NCBI GenBank assembly: GCA_030737835.1
Contig: CM060849.1
Coordinates: 21,188,074 to 21,252,073, forward strand
Direction of reading: 5' to 3'
Length of the DNA stretch: 64,000 nucleotides
Origin: Acorus gramineus
Lineage: Eukaryota; Streptophyta; Magnoliopsida; Acorales; Acoraceae
Below the pieces are notes generated by a model. The model was not told the DNA's origin and ran no database searches. It was given only the letters and a program-made list of their open reading frames with translations. Shown here piece after piece: positions 1 to 10,672 of this stretch. The position numbers and the translations under genes were made by a program. Every line of letters starts with the position of its first letter. Position 1 is the stretch's first letter.

Positions 1-318
1 TTGTATGATTTCTAAAGGAGACAAGAAACCCTGAAATCTTGCATTCAATTATCTCATTTGTTTAATATGTCACATGATCACCCACACTCGTGTCTACATT
101 AAACATGCCACTTATCCGAAAAATATGCTCTGAATCTGAAAAGTTCTGAATTTGAATGTTAATATCTGTATCCAAAATATTTAAGATAAGATACAGATAT
201 TAATATCTGACCCATTGACATGATTACATATTAGCAACTCATTAACATGTTGAATAAACTGAAAAAATGGGTATTTTTAAACTAAAATCAAGATATGTTT
301 AATAGTCCAAATGCCTAC

Positions 319-3300
319 CCGTCGAACGAGATCCAAGCATAGGTGGCGTTGAATATCTCGACGTAGATCAGTGGGTAATGCTCGAAGGATAGTTTCTTCA
401 TCTACTCCTCTTGTTGCTAGCCATTTGTACTGGACAAATTGCCTGACACGCTTTTGCAAATCATGAGGTAGTTGTCGATGCCTCATCCACTCCTCAGTGT
501 CTCTTCGCTTGAGTCTCCATTCCTCAAGCCTCACAGTCATGGATTGCAAGTATGTCTGCATCATGCAAAAGATAACATATAAACCAAAAGAATCAGAAAG
601 TGCCAAAAAATACAAAAAAAACAAAAGCCTCATCCTTAAACATTTCAGAACATCGGAGTAATGGACAATGGAAACTGCCAAAATGTTTGCATATCTCAAA
701 TATGCAAATAAAGGTGATCAGTAATTATTACTTCGGGCCCATACAAATGTTGTTCCTCAGAAGCTAGCATGAACAGCCAAAGCTCATGTATATGACAAAC
801 CAATAGATTGCATTTTTTTCTGAATCAATAATAGATTGTATGGTTCTTTCATTTATTTCAATTGGAAAAAGTATATAGATGAAATAAATGCAATAACCAT
901 AATCATTCATAATGATCCATTGTGACATTGTAAATTCACATAAAAAGTGATGCAGCTGGTGTATATCTCACACCCTGACCTTTCCAGATAAAATAGCACA
1001 AAAGCTGTAGCCATTGTGTGAACTCTAACATACAGAAGCAAGGAGACATCTTATATGTTGAAGGACCCCAGATGCACAGAGAATTATAATTAGTCAACTA
1101 GGCGGAAAAAAATTAAAGTATAAGCGTATTATCAGCACTAAATCATGAAAATCCAAAATATCACAAACAAAATCTGCTTCTGTCTATGTATTTACAAGAA
1201 TTTGGACAAGAGACACTTGTCTAGGAACTCGTAAACTAATTTCCACTTCACATATGGCTCATATTATTAGAAGTCACTCTTGAGAGAGAACTGTTGTTCT
1301 ATACAGAAATATATTAATACATATAATGCAAGATTTCAAAGACAACAAAGTTGAATTGGCTATGCTTGAAAATAATCGTGTACAGAAACCATATTGTAAT
1401 TCCTGAGCCATTGACATGCGAAAGCAAAAGAGTAATACTGCTCTTTTTATTTGTCCAGAATTTATCTTCTCAAACTATGATTTGCACCTGAAACTGTCTG
1501 ATATATATTTCACATTATTCTGAGCAACAAAAAAGAATGAAATATACGAGAAACAAAAATTCTTCAGCTCCGAAAAGACAAGCAAAATTTTCTTTAAAAT
1601 AAAATCACAAATTCACCAGCAACAAACACAAATGAATAAAAAGTATTAAGTTCTAATTTAATTTCTTCATTCAAAGAAGAGGCATGAGCATGCACAAGAT
1701 CACAAATTGGTTGACTAATTCGAATCATTTTTAAAGTATAATAATTAGCATCATTATTATTGATATTTTATATAAAAGGAGGAAACTAACGCAAATACCT
1801 GCATGTTCCCTATCAAATGTGCAAATAAAATCAGACCAATAATGGCAATGAGTATGGCGAATGATGTTTCCCCCATGTAAGTGCTAGTCTCCAAATTCTG
1901 TCCATAAGAACTGAAAGAAGAAAATGAAGAATATCAGAAAAAGTATAATGGAAAATGTAGCACCTATTACTTAATTGAATACTTTAATATACAACATTCA
2001 CAGGTAGCTCATCAGATAAGATTATTATGATCAAAATTCCACAACAATGTCATTCTTTTTAATTGTCTGGTGGAATATACACCAATAAATGGCAAACAAC
2101 CAAATCTGGAGAGAAGAAGCCTTCCCAACAAAATTTACAAAACAATTTCAGAATCTCTAGCTTCCCAACACACCCAGCACGTATACCACACTCAAACCCC
2201 TTCCTGGTTCAATATTATTCCATATATTCAGATCCTTCCACGTTGGGTTCCCTCTCCCCTATGATTAAATGGTTTTATTTTACCTTTGTTTACTTCTATT
2301 TTATCTTTGTACGAAGATCCATTGTCTCCTTCTATTATGGGCTTCTTTTTAATAAGATATTTCCCAAATTTCAGACAAATTAATACTCATTAAGATGCTA
2401 AAAAAAGTGGAACAAGAGAACATACCTCAAGTTTTGCAAACCCCACCAAAGACAATAGAAGTATTTTCTAACAAATTCGGAGGAGAGGACATCGTTGGTC
2501 AATGCATTCCCAAAAATACCATAATTGAAGTTGATATTATTACTAGGACCACAATTTTGGAACACTTGTGTGGTAGTAGCCCAAGTTTGTCGTTCTGTAG
2601 CATTGAAATTTTGACAATCTAAAAACTTTGGGATGCAACGGATCGAATTGACTATTCCATTTTCCTTCCTGCATTCTGCTCTCCAGCATGTGGTCTGTCG
2701 TTCAAGAGACAGCAAATACCACGACGCCCCTAAGACCTACAAAATCAATTATTGAAAATTGTGGTAAGTGTTAACAAGTTCCTTGAAACTATCCCAAATA
2801 TCTGAAAAATCATAAGATAGTAAAGAAAAAACTACATACATGGCTAGCCAACATGTATAGAATTAGATTGTACGCAGCCCCTGCCCAAGCAGTTTTCATA
2901 ACAACTCCAGTAGCTTTTATGATCTGGGAACTCAGTGGGAAAATAAGATATAATCTAGGAATATATTGGAAGAGAACAATCAGAGCCAGGGCATTATTAG
3001 TATGGTAAGCGTTGGAGTTTTTCCTGATTGCTGGAATTATGACCCAAATTAGAATCTGCAAAATTAAGCAACCATCAGTGGATGTGTAAAATTTAGACAG
3101 AAGAAGACTAGAAATAAAGGGGAAAAAGTAGATGCACACGCACATAAACATTTTGAATGAAACAAGACTTATGAGCACTAAATATAGTCATATAGATATC
3201 ATCCAGGACCGAATAATTCAACTGATGAAGCTAAACTTGTAAATGGCCGATGCTAAGAGATGCATGGGTATACCATTTATTAATTTTAACACAAAAAGGG

Positions 3301-4667
3301 CACATTTCTAATGAGTCAGTTTGCAACACCACCACCCGGACAGATATACCATCACTAATAAATACATTCTCTTGATTTAAAAGTGTATTTCTTTTTATCA
3401 AGAAGACATTTTTGTAGCAAACATAAAGGGTTTACTCACCACCTTCAAAATTTTGTTGGCTTCAGGTAGCAGAATGAAATCAACTTCTAATAATGTAGAA
3501 ACCATATCCTGAACATTATTCTACCTCAAATTTTCCTTCACTGCTGTCTTTCAGTCTTTCATATGCCAGGGCACCACATTGGAACTTGGAAGTAAACATC
3601 ACTATACAACTTTTTTTTTTTCCTTAGAATAACATGCCAAAATGCCTAAATTTTACCTTCGGCGAGATCTCCTACTAGTCAGACATGAAAACTATGCTTT
3701 ATTTCCCTTGTAATATCTGACCAAGCTTCTCCCCTGAAAAAAGGTCAAGCAATTGTTCTTCCAAATCCATAGATGCTCCATTCACTTCAACAAATGCCTT
3801 CCAAATCCAAACCCCAATTGAATAAATCCCTCCCATCAATCAAGCTCTAATCCAAATCAAAAACCCCCAATAAATCCCTCCCATCAATCAAGCTCTAATC
3901 CAAATCAAAAACCCCCAATAAAGATCACATCTTTTCATCCTGGAACAAAGTTTTCTACTATTAAAAAAAGGACCCATTTCATAATCTCCTCAGATTCGAA
4001 AAACCCCTTCCCCCAATTCACATCAAAACCCCAATTTTGACCCAACCCACCAAATGAAACCCGAAACCAACCAGTTTTCGCTCACCTGAGGCAGCGGCAG
4101 GGCGGCGGCGAGGTCGATGAGGAAGTCCGACCTGAGGTACCTCCTAGCGATCAACCTCCGGTCCTCGACGAGCTCCCCCCTCCCGAACACGCGCGAGCTG
4201 GGCGCGACGTACGCCGTCCTGAACTTGACGAGCATCTGCGCGACATAGAACACGTCCGCCACGCACCGCACGGCAGTGACCCCGATCCCGAGGTCCCAGT
4301 CCATCTTGATGCACGACGCCTCGTCGGCCCTCGTCGACGGCAGGTAAAAGTAGAGCGGATCGACGAACAGCGCCACCAGGCACGAGAAATGGAAGACGTG
4401 GTTCCACTTCAGCACGTGCTCGCTCCCCGGGTCCAGCGTCCGCTTCCACCACGGCGTCTTCGTCGTTGACGTCGTCCCTCGCCGGTGGTGGGGGTCCTCC
4501 GCCGCCGAAGGGTAAACCTTGGCGCCGACGATCCTGGGCGGCGGAGGCGGCGCGGGGACAGGGTAACCGGTGGCGATGGAGGGCTTGTGGTTGCCGACAT
4601 CGGCGCAGAATGTGACGGTCTTCTCCTGCTTGAAGTCCGGGGAGAAGTCCGGGAGGGGTTGCAGCAT
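319..4667 (-). CDS. CNGC15: Cyclic nucleotide-gated channel, CNGC15-like (3' end cut by window edge)
   Basis: Five exons are visible: 4086-4667, 2840-3055, 2426-2736, 1799-1910 and 319-555, joined by GT-AG introns with matching phases. They give 486 residues in one frame. Exon 1 (1-194) carries the cytosolic N-terminus and S1-S3, including VDPLYFYLP and FRTAYVAPSSRVFGRGELV. Exon 2 (195-266) carries S4 (YIPRLYLIFPLSSQ) and S5. Exon 3 carries a Cys-rich outer loop and the pore helix (YCLWWGLQNL). Exon 4 begins at the plant pore motif SSYGQNL and contains S6. Exon 5 is the C-linker (TYLQSMTVRLEEWRLKRR) ending at CLDLVRR. The cyclic nucleotide-binding and calmodulin/IQ exons must lie left of position 1. 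CNGC15 in Arabidopsis and Medicago is a nuclear-envelope Ca2+ channel in symbiotic and nitrate signalling; that role is knowledge of the family, not seen here. Start chosen at the only in-frame Met before the conserved region. Exon 1 is far more GC-rich than the later exons. Confidence 0.88.
3823..3918. repeat. Perfect 48-bp tandem duplication in CNGC15 intron 1
   Basis: Two identical 48-bp units, 3823-3870 and 3871-3918, each starting TAAATCCCTCCCATC and ending in ACCCCCAA. They lie in the first intron, about 170 bp from the exon 1 donor. Identity of the units indicates a recent duplication. Confidence 0.9.
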
Positions 4668-5230
4668 TTTTTTTCTTTCTTTCTTTATTCTTCTCTCTTG
4701 TTCTTCATTTGTGGGATTTTGTGGAGAAGTCCAAGGTAAGGTTTTACTGTGGTGAAAATGGGGGACTCTCTTTCATTCGATTGTAATGTTAAGGACGTGG
4801 TGGAGACGAAAATAAAAAATCAGACTTTGCGTTCTCTCGGAGACTGTACACTGGGTCAAGCTCTCACTGTCTGAGGATGTCAAACGGGCCGGCCCGGTTA
4901 ACTGAGGAGATGTCGTGCCATGTCGGGCCGGACGGGCCGGGCCTCAACAACCAAACCCCCCCCCCCCCCCCATTATTTTTTTTTTTAATTTTTTATTTTT
5001 ACGTAGTCAATTGTTAACTTAGTTTTATTAAGAAAACTGACATTAAAAAAGTTTGAAAGAGACATAAAGAACATGAAAAAAAAATGACAAGAAGAGGGAG
5101 AAAAAAAATGGGAAGAAAAACAGATAAAAAACACTGGAGTAGACGAGACTTCTAACCTCCTGTCTTCAGGCTCACGCCATGATTTACAAGGATTTACTCT
5201 GCATCTCAATAGTATTGACACTCACTAAAC
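4668..5230. other. CNGC15 upstream region
   Basis: Probable 5' UTR and promoter of the channel gene on the minus strand. It holds a pyrimidine-rich patch (4667-4700), GGGCCGG-rich sequence (4885-4940), a run of about 16 C at 4957-4972, and A/T-rich low-complexity DNA. No gene is visible. Confidence 0.5.
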
Positions 5231-5239
5231 ATTGACTAG

Positions 5240-5890
5240 TGACTACCACTCGCTATGCCACGTTGGTTGGATAAATTCATCCTTGATGGAATCTGATGTA
5301 GGACAGATTATGCAGATGGGAGCACTAAAAGAAGTCCATCAGATAAATTACAAATCAATGGTCACGATCTCGGAATCGCACGAAATTTTACATGGTGAAA
5401 TATATCGAGGAGATCTTCTAGATAGTTGTTATACAACTAACAATTCTTATTTTTCAAAAATTAATTCATTTAGGCCTTTAAATTAGCGATTTTACTATTT
5501 TTAGTAAGTTTTAGATTTGTGATATCTCAATCATAACAGATCAGAATTGATTTCTATCAATTCCTATGATCATTGAGGATCTCATAGAATCAGAAAAATT
5601 AGTTTTCAAATTTTACTATTTTTAGTAATTTTTTAATTTTATGTTATTAGTATAAATAGCAGACTTGTAATCTAAGGTTGACAGTTTTTTATCAATAATA
5701 TTTTGAATTTCCTCTATTTTGGGGCTTTCTTCCTTGTGGATTCAAGGATTCCTTATAGATTCAAGGAGCTTATGAGATCTCAACGCTGATTGGATCTTTT
5801 TATCAGTTTCACGCTGCGTTAGAATCTTTCGTTGTCGCCCATAAGTTCTCCGTATAGAATCGTTGATTCTAAAAAGTTACTGAGTTTCGA
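5240..5890 (+). mobile_element. Possible solo LTR of an LTR retrotransposon (fossil)
   Basis: About 650 bp with LTR-like layout: a TGATGTAGGACA-type start near 5293, a TATA-like TATAAATAG at 5652, then ATCAATAATA and several short variants of GATTCAAGGA. No internal coding part and no partner LTR lie nearby, so a solo LTR is the best reading. The family cannot be fixed and the ends are approximate. Confidence 0.33.
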
Positions 5891-7756
5891 GTAAGCCAAA
5901 TTGGTCATATCCCCATCGGGATGACCCCACAGACCACCTTGACCGCAATACTATTATCCCCTCGACGCACCCAAACCTGAGCTGTTTCCCAAAGTTCCTC
6001 GGTGGTTTGAAAGGTCGTGCGAATAAGCCAAAAGCATTGTAGAGATTGATAGTTGTAGAACATGCACAAAAACTTAAAAATGAACTGCAACATGTTTAAT
6101 CATTCTTACCATCAAGATATATACTTTTACTGAAAAATGAAATATATATTTAATGAATTGAATTAATATCTTATTGTATTTTTTTATGATATAAGTATTT
6201 ATTTGTTTTCCTGAATGTTTGTACATTTTACATATTCGGTGAGGACAAGCAGCAGAGTGAATAAATTTATCAATATGTTACACTCAGTCTCTTGTACAAT
6301 TCAAAAAACAGATCTCGCATGCTTTAATTTTTTTTTTTTGTTCAGAATCATACGCCACTTCTATTTATTTATGTATTTTTATAAAATGTGATGTATATAT
6401 TTCAATAAATTAAATATTAACATTTACAAAAATAAATTATAACTTTTTTTAACAAAATATATATACCTTGTTACAGTGCCTAAAGAGGATTGACAAGGCA
6501 TATATGATTATATTTGTAACAGAATTCTTTAACATATAGTGGTTGATCAATTTAATCCCTCAGTTATGTTTTTTAGACGGGCCGGCCTGTTCCGTATTGG
6601 GCCGGACTGGCCCGTTTTACATTGTACGTACCACATTAACGAGGAAAATAAAAAGACAAACAAAATATTTAAAGCATTCACGAGCCTCCATCCGATGTAT
6701 CCGTAAAAAAAAAAAAAAATTAAATGGACGCTTAATATCACGCCTTATTATTAAAAAATAATAAATATATGTAAGTGATATCCGTGTGTGTAACGACAAT
6801 AATTGAATCGGTTGCTAGAGAAGAAGTGGTCGTTATAATTAGAGAGTGATGGTTTCATGTGCCCGCATATTTGTACATATAATTTCGTATTTTGTTAATA
6901 TAATAAGGTATTTGAATTAATCAAACCCGGAATGTGGTTTGACCCTTTCAAATTTTTTAATTTTTTTTATATTAAAAAAGAGGCATTTCAAAGATGACTA
7001 TGAAAGCTTTTGGTAATTGGTAGCGAGATTGTAAAACTGTTTTTTTACAACTTTTTCTAGTTTTTGAAAATCACAATTTTTAAATATTATTTGCCTAAAA
7101 TTAAAATTACAATCATTAAGGATAAACAAATAGAATAAACCTTGAATATTGAAAGAATGAGGTAATGTCTCAATTTGAGTGGAATGGTTGAGATGATGAA
7201 TTTTTTATAAAGACCAATATTTCACCTTCCCCTTTTTTCTTTTTTTTTTTTTCTCTAAATTTGTTCATGTTGTATTCTATATCCCTTCATACTCCAACTC
7301 ACTATTGATACGAATGAGTAATGACCCTATGACCCTTGGTTTTTCTGTAAATGCCACAGCCCCCACTGGCTCCTTGATCTGTCCACCCCTGACTACATCG
7401 TCTCAACATATATATATACTACACCAAAAACATAAAAAAAATATATATATATGCATTTTTCATTGAAGAATATATTTCAATAATTAAGGTATATATAATT
7501 TTTTTTAAAATCAAACATGTGCTCTAAAGCAATTTATTGTCTTTTTCAAACATATTTAAGCTAATGAATCGATCCAAGCTGCAGAGAACGCATTATACAG
7601 AGTGGACTTCAATTCAATTCAACCCCAACCACATTTTTTATTTCACATAAAAGAAGACGGCGTGAAGAAGTCACATGAAGAGGTCATACAAGTAGTGTGA
7701 AACAGATCTCAAATAATTGAAAAGAAAAGGCAGACTGCAATTGATCAAGAGACAGC
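5891..7756. other. Gene-free AT-rich spacer
   Basis: No supportable gene. Contents are A/T-rich low complexity, short GGGCCGG-containing patches near 6580-6620, and at about 6995-7110 a stretch resembling the MITE family also present at 23.4-23.8 kb and 34.9-35.65 kb (AAAACTGTTTT and TTTTTGAAAATCACAA motifs). Confidence 0.5.
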
Positions 7757-8350
7757 TTTTTTTTTTTGGTAAGTGATAATTGCATTGCTATACCAGATAG
7801 ATTCACAAGATATCTACAAAAAGTATTTTTTACAAAAACCACAAACCAAACTAGTCAATAGAAAAGAAACTAAAGGGATTGAAAAACTACATCAGGCCTG
7901 ATGAAGTAGGACCTGCTTCAGCCTGCAATAGTTGATAAATCTTGCACTAAATTTTTCATATTCTTAGAGGGCACCTCAACTAAACTTGGGGAAACAACAG
8001 AAACCACCATCACTTAAGGCAAAGCCTAACCACACTCATGTGGTCTACAAGGTCAAAATATGAAAGAAAATGCTCTGAATAGCATTATGAATTACCACAC
8101 CCCACCACAGCCAGAGGAAATCAAGCAGAGATGATGCGGAACAATTTACAATTTGTAGAAGACAAGCATCAAAGCCTTAGGCAGAGACAACCCAAATCAA
8201 CTAATTGAGGTTGGGAATGGAGACTAATTGTGGTCAAGATTTCATCGGATAGGGCGTGCAAGATGCGAAGGGTAAACCCACAAGATATTTATTTGTAGAT
8301 ATCTTGTGAATCTCTCTTGAATGGGCAATGCAATTATTACTTACCAAAAA
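7757..8350. mobile_element. Terminal-inverted-repeat element (MITE-like), about 590 bp
   Basis: The left end (7767-7821, GGTAAGTGATAATTGCATTG then GATTCACAAGATATCTACAAA) recurs as the reverse complement at 8292-8346 (TTTGTAGATATCTTGTGAAT then CAATTATTACTTACC). The arms are about 55-60 bp and imperfect, both bounded outside by A/T homopolymers. No clear target-site duplication is seen, so the superfamily is open. Its interior contains copy A of a dispersed repeat also found at 9.7-10.3 kb. Confidence 0.65.
7990..8220 (+). repeat. Dispersed repeat, copy A
   Basis: Shares ordered blocks with copies B and C: ACCACCATCA, CTCATGTGGTCTAC, CCACCACAGCCAGAG, ATCAAGCAGAGATGA, GCATCAAAGCCTTAGGCAG and a final CAACTA-TTGAGGT. 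It sits inside the TIR element at 7757-8350. Confidence 0.7.
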
Positions 8351-8589
8351 ATATGAAAATGATATATCCATCCTTTCATGTAATCCATTCATATTCCACA
8401 TTGGTTTTTTTTTTTTTTTAAATATATATTCTTACGTTAAAAAACTTATTGTTATATGCTCATATGAAATGAAGATACTGAAATAAATAATATTTTTTTT
8501 TTTTGCATTGTGACACAACATAATGTATGGTATTGTAGACGATGCTACAAAACAAAGACCCCATATGTATCCATTTGGGGTAGACGCTG

Positions 8590-8795
8590 CATTTAAAAAA
8601 CTAAAAATTCTCAAACATATATCTAAATACATTTTCAACATTTAACTTTTCAAACTATCATCTTCCTTTTTCAAGTTAGAAAAATCTAACAAAATTAAAA
8701 AATTAATAAAACATTTTTTCAAAGGCTGAACTTAAAACACAAAATTTTAAAAATATCAGTGTTTCACTCATACATCCAAACGCTACCTAAGTGTA
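8590..8795 (-). mobile_element. MITE-like repeat related to 15.0-15.57 kb
   Basis: Read on the minus strand it has the layout of the repeats at 15 kb: a TTTGGATG-type start, Phe/Leu-like T-rich runs with TTTTCAAA blocks and an AAAATGTATTTAGATAT stretch. It is a diverged, non-coding copy with uncertain ends. Confidence 0.4.
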
Positions 8796-8799
8796 TCGG

Positions 8800-9700
8800 T
8801 GCTATTCTTTCAAACATCACATTTTTGTCATCTTTTATACAAACATCATGTTATGTTACAATTTAATACAATATATAAACTTTATTATGTCAATATATAC
8901 TCATATACTCGACTGCTAAAAAGAGAAAGCGAGCCAGAATTATTTAAAGAACACTATTTCTCAATCCCATTTACAATCTCACGTATAGGTAATGGAAATT
9001 TACTTTTTACACATGGAATACATAAAATGATTGGGATACATACCTCATTCACAAACTATATACTTTATTACATAAACTGCACGTCAGACCGTTATCGAGC
9101 TGTATGTAAGTTACCCTTCCTAAGAATAATAGAAACCCTGTTTAAACTATCGAAATTGTTGTTTGGAGAAGGGGAGAGGGAGTTCATGATCATTAGGGGG
9201 TAGGGAGATGACTGAGTTTTGTAGAGGATAAATCATAGGTGAAGAAATAATTTTCTCTTTCTGTATTACCCAGAGATAAGAGTAGAAACTTTTTCTACCT
9301 CCTCGATGAATATTTTTACAAAGTGTTTATACTTTGAGCAACCGCTTTCTTTCATCAATAAAATTAGGTGCATATGCCTGCATGAGCCATTCCAGATTTT
9401 TGCAGCCGGAATTGACTATTATTGACTTCACCCAACAGTCTTGCAGAGGTCACTATGCTATCATTGATCAGTTGCGAGTCTCGTGACTTGCAGAATTTTG
9501 TCCTCAGTTTAAGAGCAAGTATAACTCGAGGAGATAGCCTTTTCTAGCCACTGTTGTACATAATTTTTGGAACTCATATGAGCGTAGGCAACCTCTTTAG
9601 ATGTTCTTTCCCACCAAAAAAATTAAAAAAACCACAGCCAAGGTTCCACGATCCAGCAACAAAACATCAGTAAAACGACAGAGCCATGAAAGGTCGTGGA
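8800..9700. other. Gene-free spacer
   Basis: An open frame of 134 codons at 8799-9203 has no recognisable domain and ordinary AT-rich composition, so I do not call it a gene. Nothing else identifiable is seen. Confidence 0.4.
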
Positions 9701-9719
9701 AGACGAAGAATAGGACTCA

Positions 9720-10070
9720 GCATGCAATTGAGACCACCATCAATCAAGACAAAGCCAACCCAAGCTCATGTGGTCTACGATGTGAAGTATGTGAAGCTTG
9801 GAGGAGTCAGGCCACCACAGCCACAGCCAGAGATGATCAAGCAGAGATGACCGATGGCAGGCCAATTTACAGTTTGGAGAAGGCAAGCATCAAAGCCTTA
9901 GGCAGGGACGACCCAAGTCAACTATTGAGGTAGGGCAATGAACATACTGTTTTAAAGGTGGCAGAAAGGCGTGTGAAAGGCGAAACGTGGAAGCACAAAA
10001 CCAGTGTGTGGTGATGAAGTCTCGTGAGTCATTAAGCAATGACCCCAAAAAAGCACCAGATAATAGTCAG
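9720..10070 (+). repeat. Dispersed repeat, copy B
   Basis: Contains the blocks seen in copy A (CTCATGTGGTCTAC, GCATCAAAGCCTTAGGCAG, GACCCAAGTCAACTA). It continues downstream with GGCGAAACGTGGAAGCACAAA-like sequence and TGATGAAG, which recur after copy C. B and C therefore look like a roughly 370-bp diverged tandem pair. Confidence 0.7.
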
Positions 10071-10124
10071 TTAAAATTTAAAATTTCTTAAAAAGTGCTC
10101 TGAATTACCTGCCCAGCTTGTGAA

Positions 10125-10420
10125 GCAGCTCCTCGATCTTTACAAGATGTTTGGAGGAGTCGACCATCACAGCCAGAGAGGATCAAGCAAAGATGATGTT
10201 AACCAATTTATAATTTGGACGAGGCGAGCATCAAAACCGGAGGCAGAATCGACCCAAGTCAAACTAGTGCAGAAGGGCAGTGACGACGAGATTTATTTTC
10301 AAAATGACGTATTTGGCGAGCAAAGGGCGAAACAACAGGGGTGAGGAAGCACAAAGCCAGAGTGCAGTGATGAAGAAGCAAAGCTGTCTACCAGAGTCTT
10401 TTAAGCAGGGCCAACGCCGC
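10125..10420 (+). repeat. Dispersed repeat, copy C
   Basis: Diverged tandem partner of copy B. GGAGGAGTCGACCATCACAG, GATCAAGCAAAGATGATG, GACCCAAGTCAAACTA and the downstream GGCGAAACAACAG / GAAGCACAAAGCCAG / TGATGAAG blocks appear in the same order. No coding function can be assigned. Confidence 0.65.
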
Positions 10421-10672
10421 CTCAAACACAAGACAGAAAGTGCAAATCTTAGTTGTGTTCCATGGTTCATAATTCATTTTAACTGACAAACCATTCTATA
10501 AATACGGTGCTAATAAAGTTTGCTTATTAAAGACATAACTAAATCCAAATGAAGTTGGAATAGAACTTAACCAAATCCGAGTAAGCAGGGCCCAGTGAGC
10601 GTCGCTCATTAAAAAAAGTCTACTTCCCATTATAGTACTTTGTAGAAGTTGGGTCCCTACAGCAGGCAGCAC

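Noticed and set aside
1-318. Search for the CNGC cyclic nucleotide-binding exon at the left edge
   Set aside because: No PLFxxMD-type sequence is present; the exon lies outside the window.
4957-4972. Poly(C) runs here and near 39099 and 44090
   Set aside because: Homopolymers of 11-16 C may be real or sequencing artefacts; no function supported.
5905-6093. 62-codon minus frame with a slight gag-like feel
   Set aside because: Too short, no motif, and no element structure around it.
8799-9203. 134-codon frame in spacer
   Set aside because: AT-rich codons, no domain, no leader or splice context.
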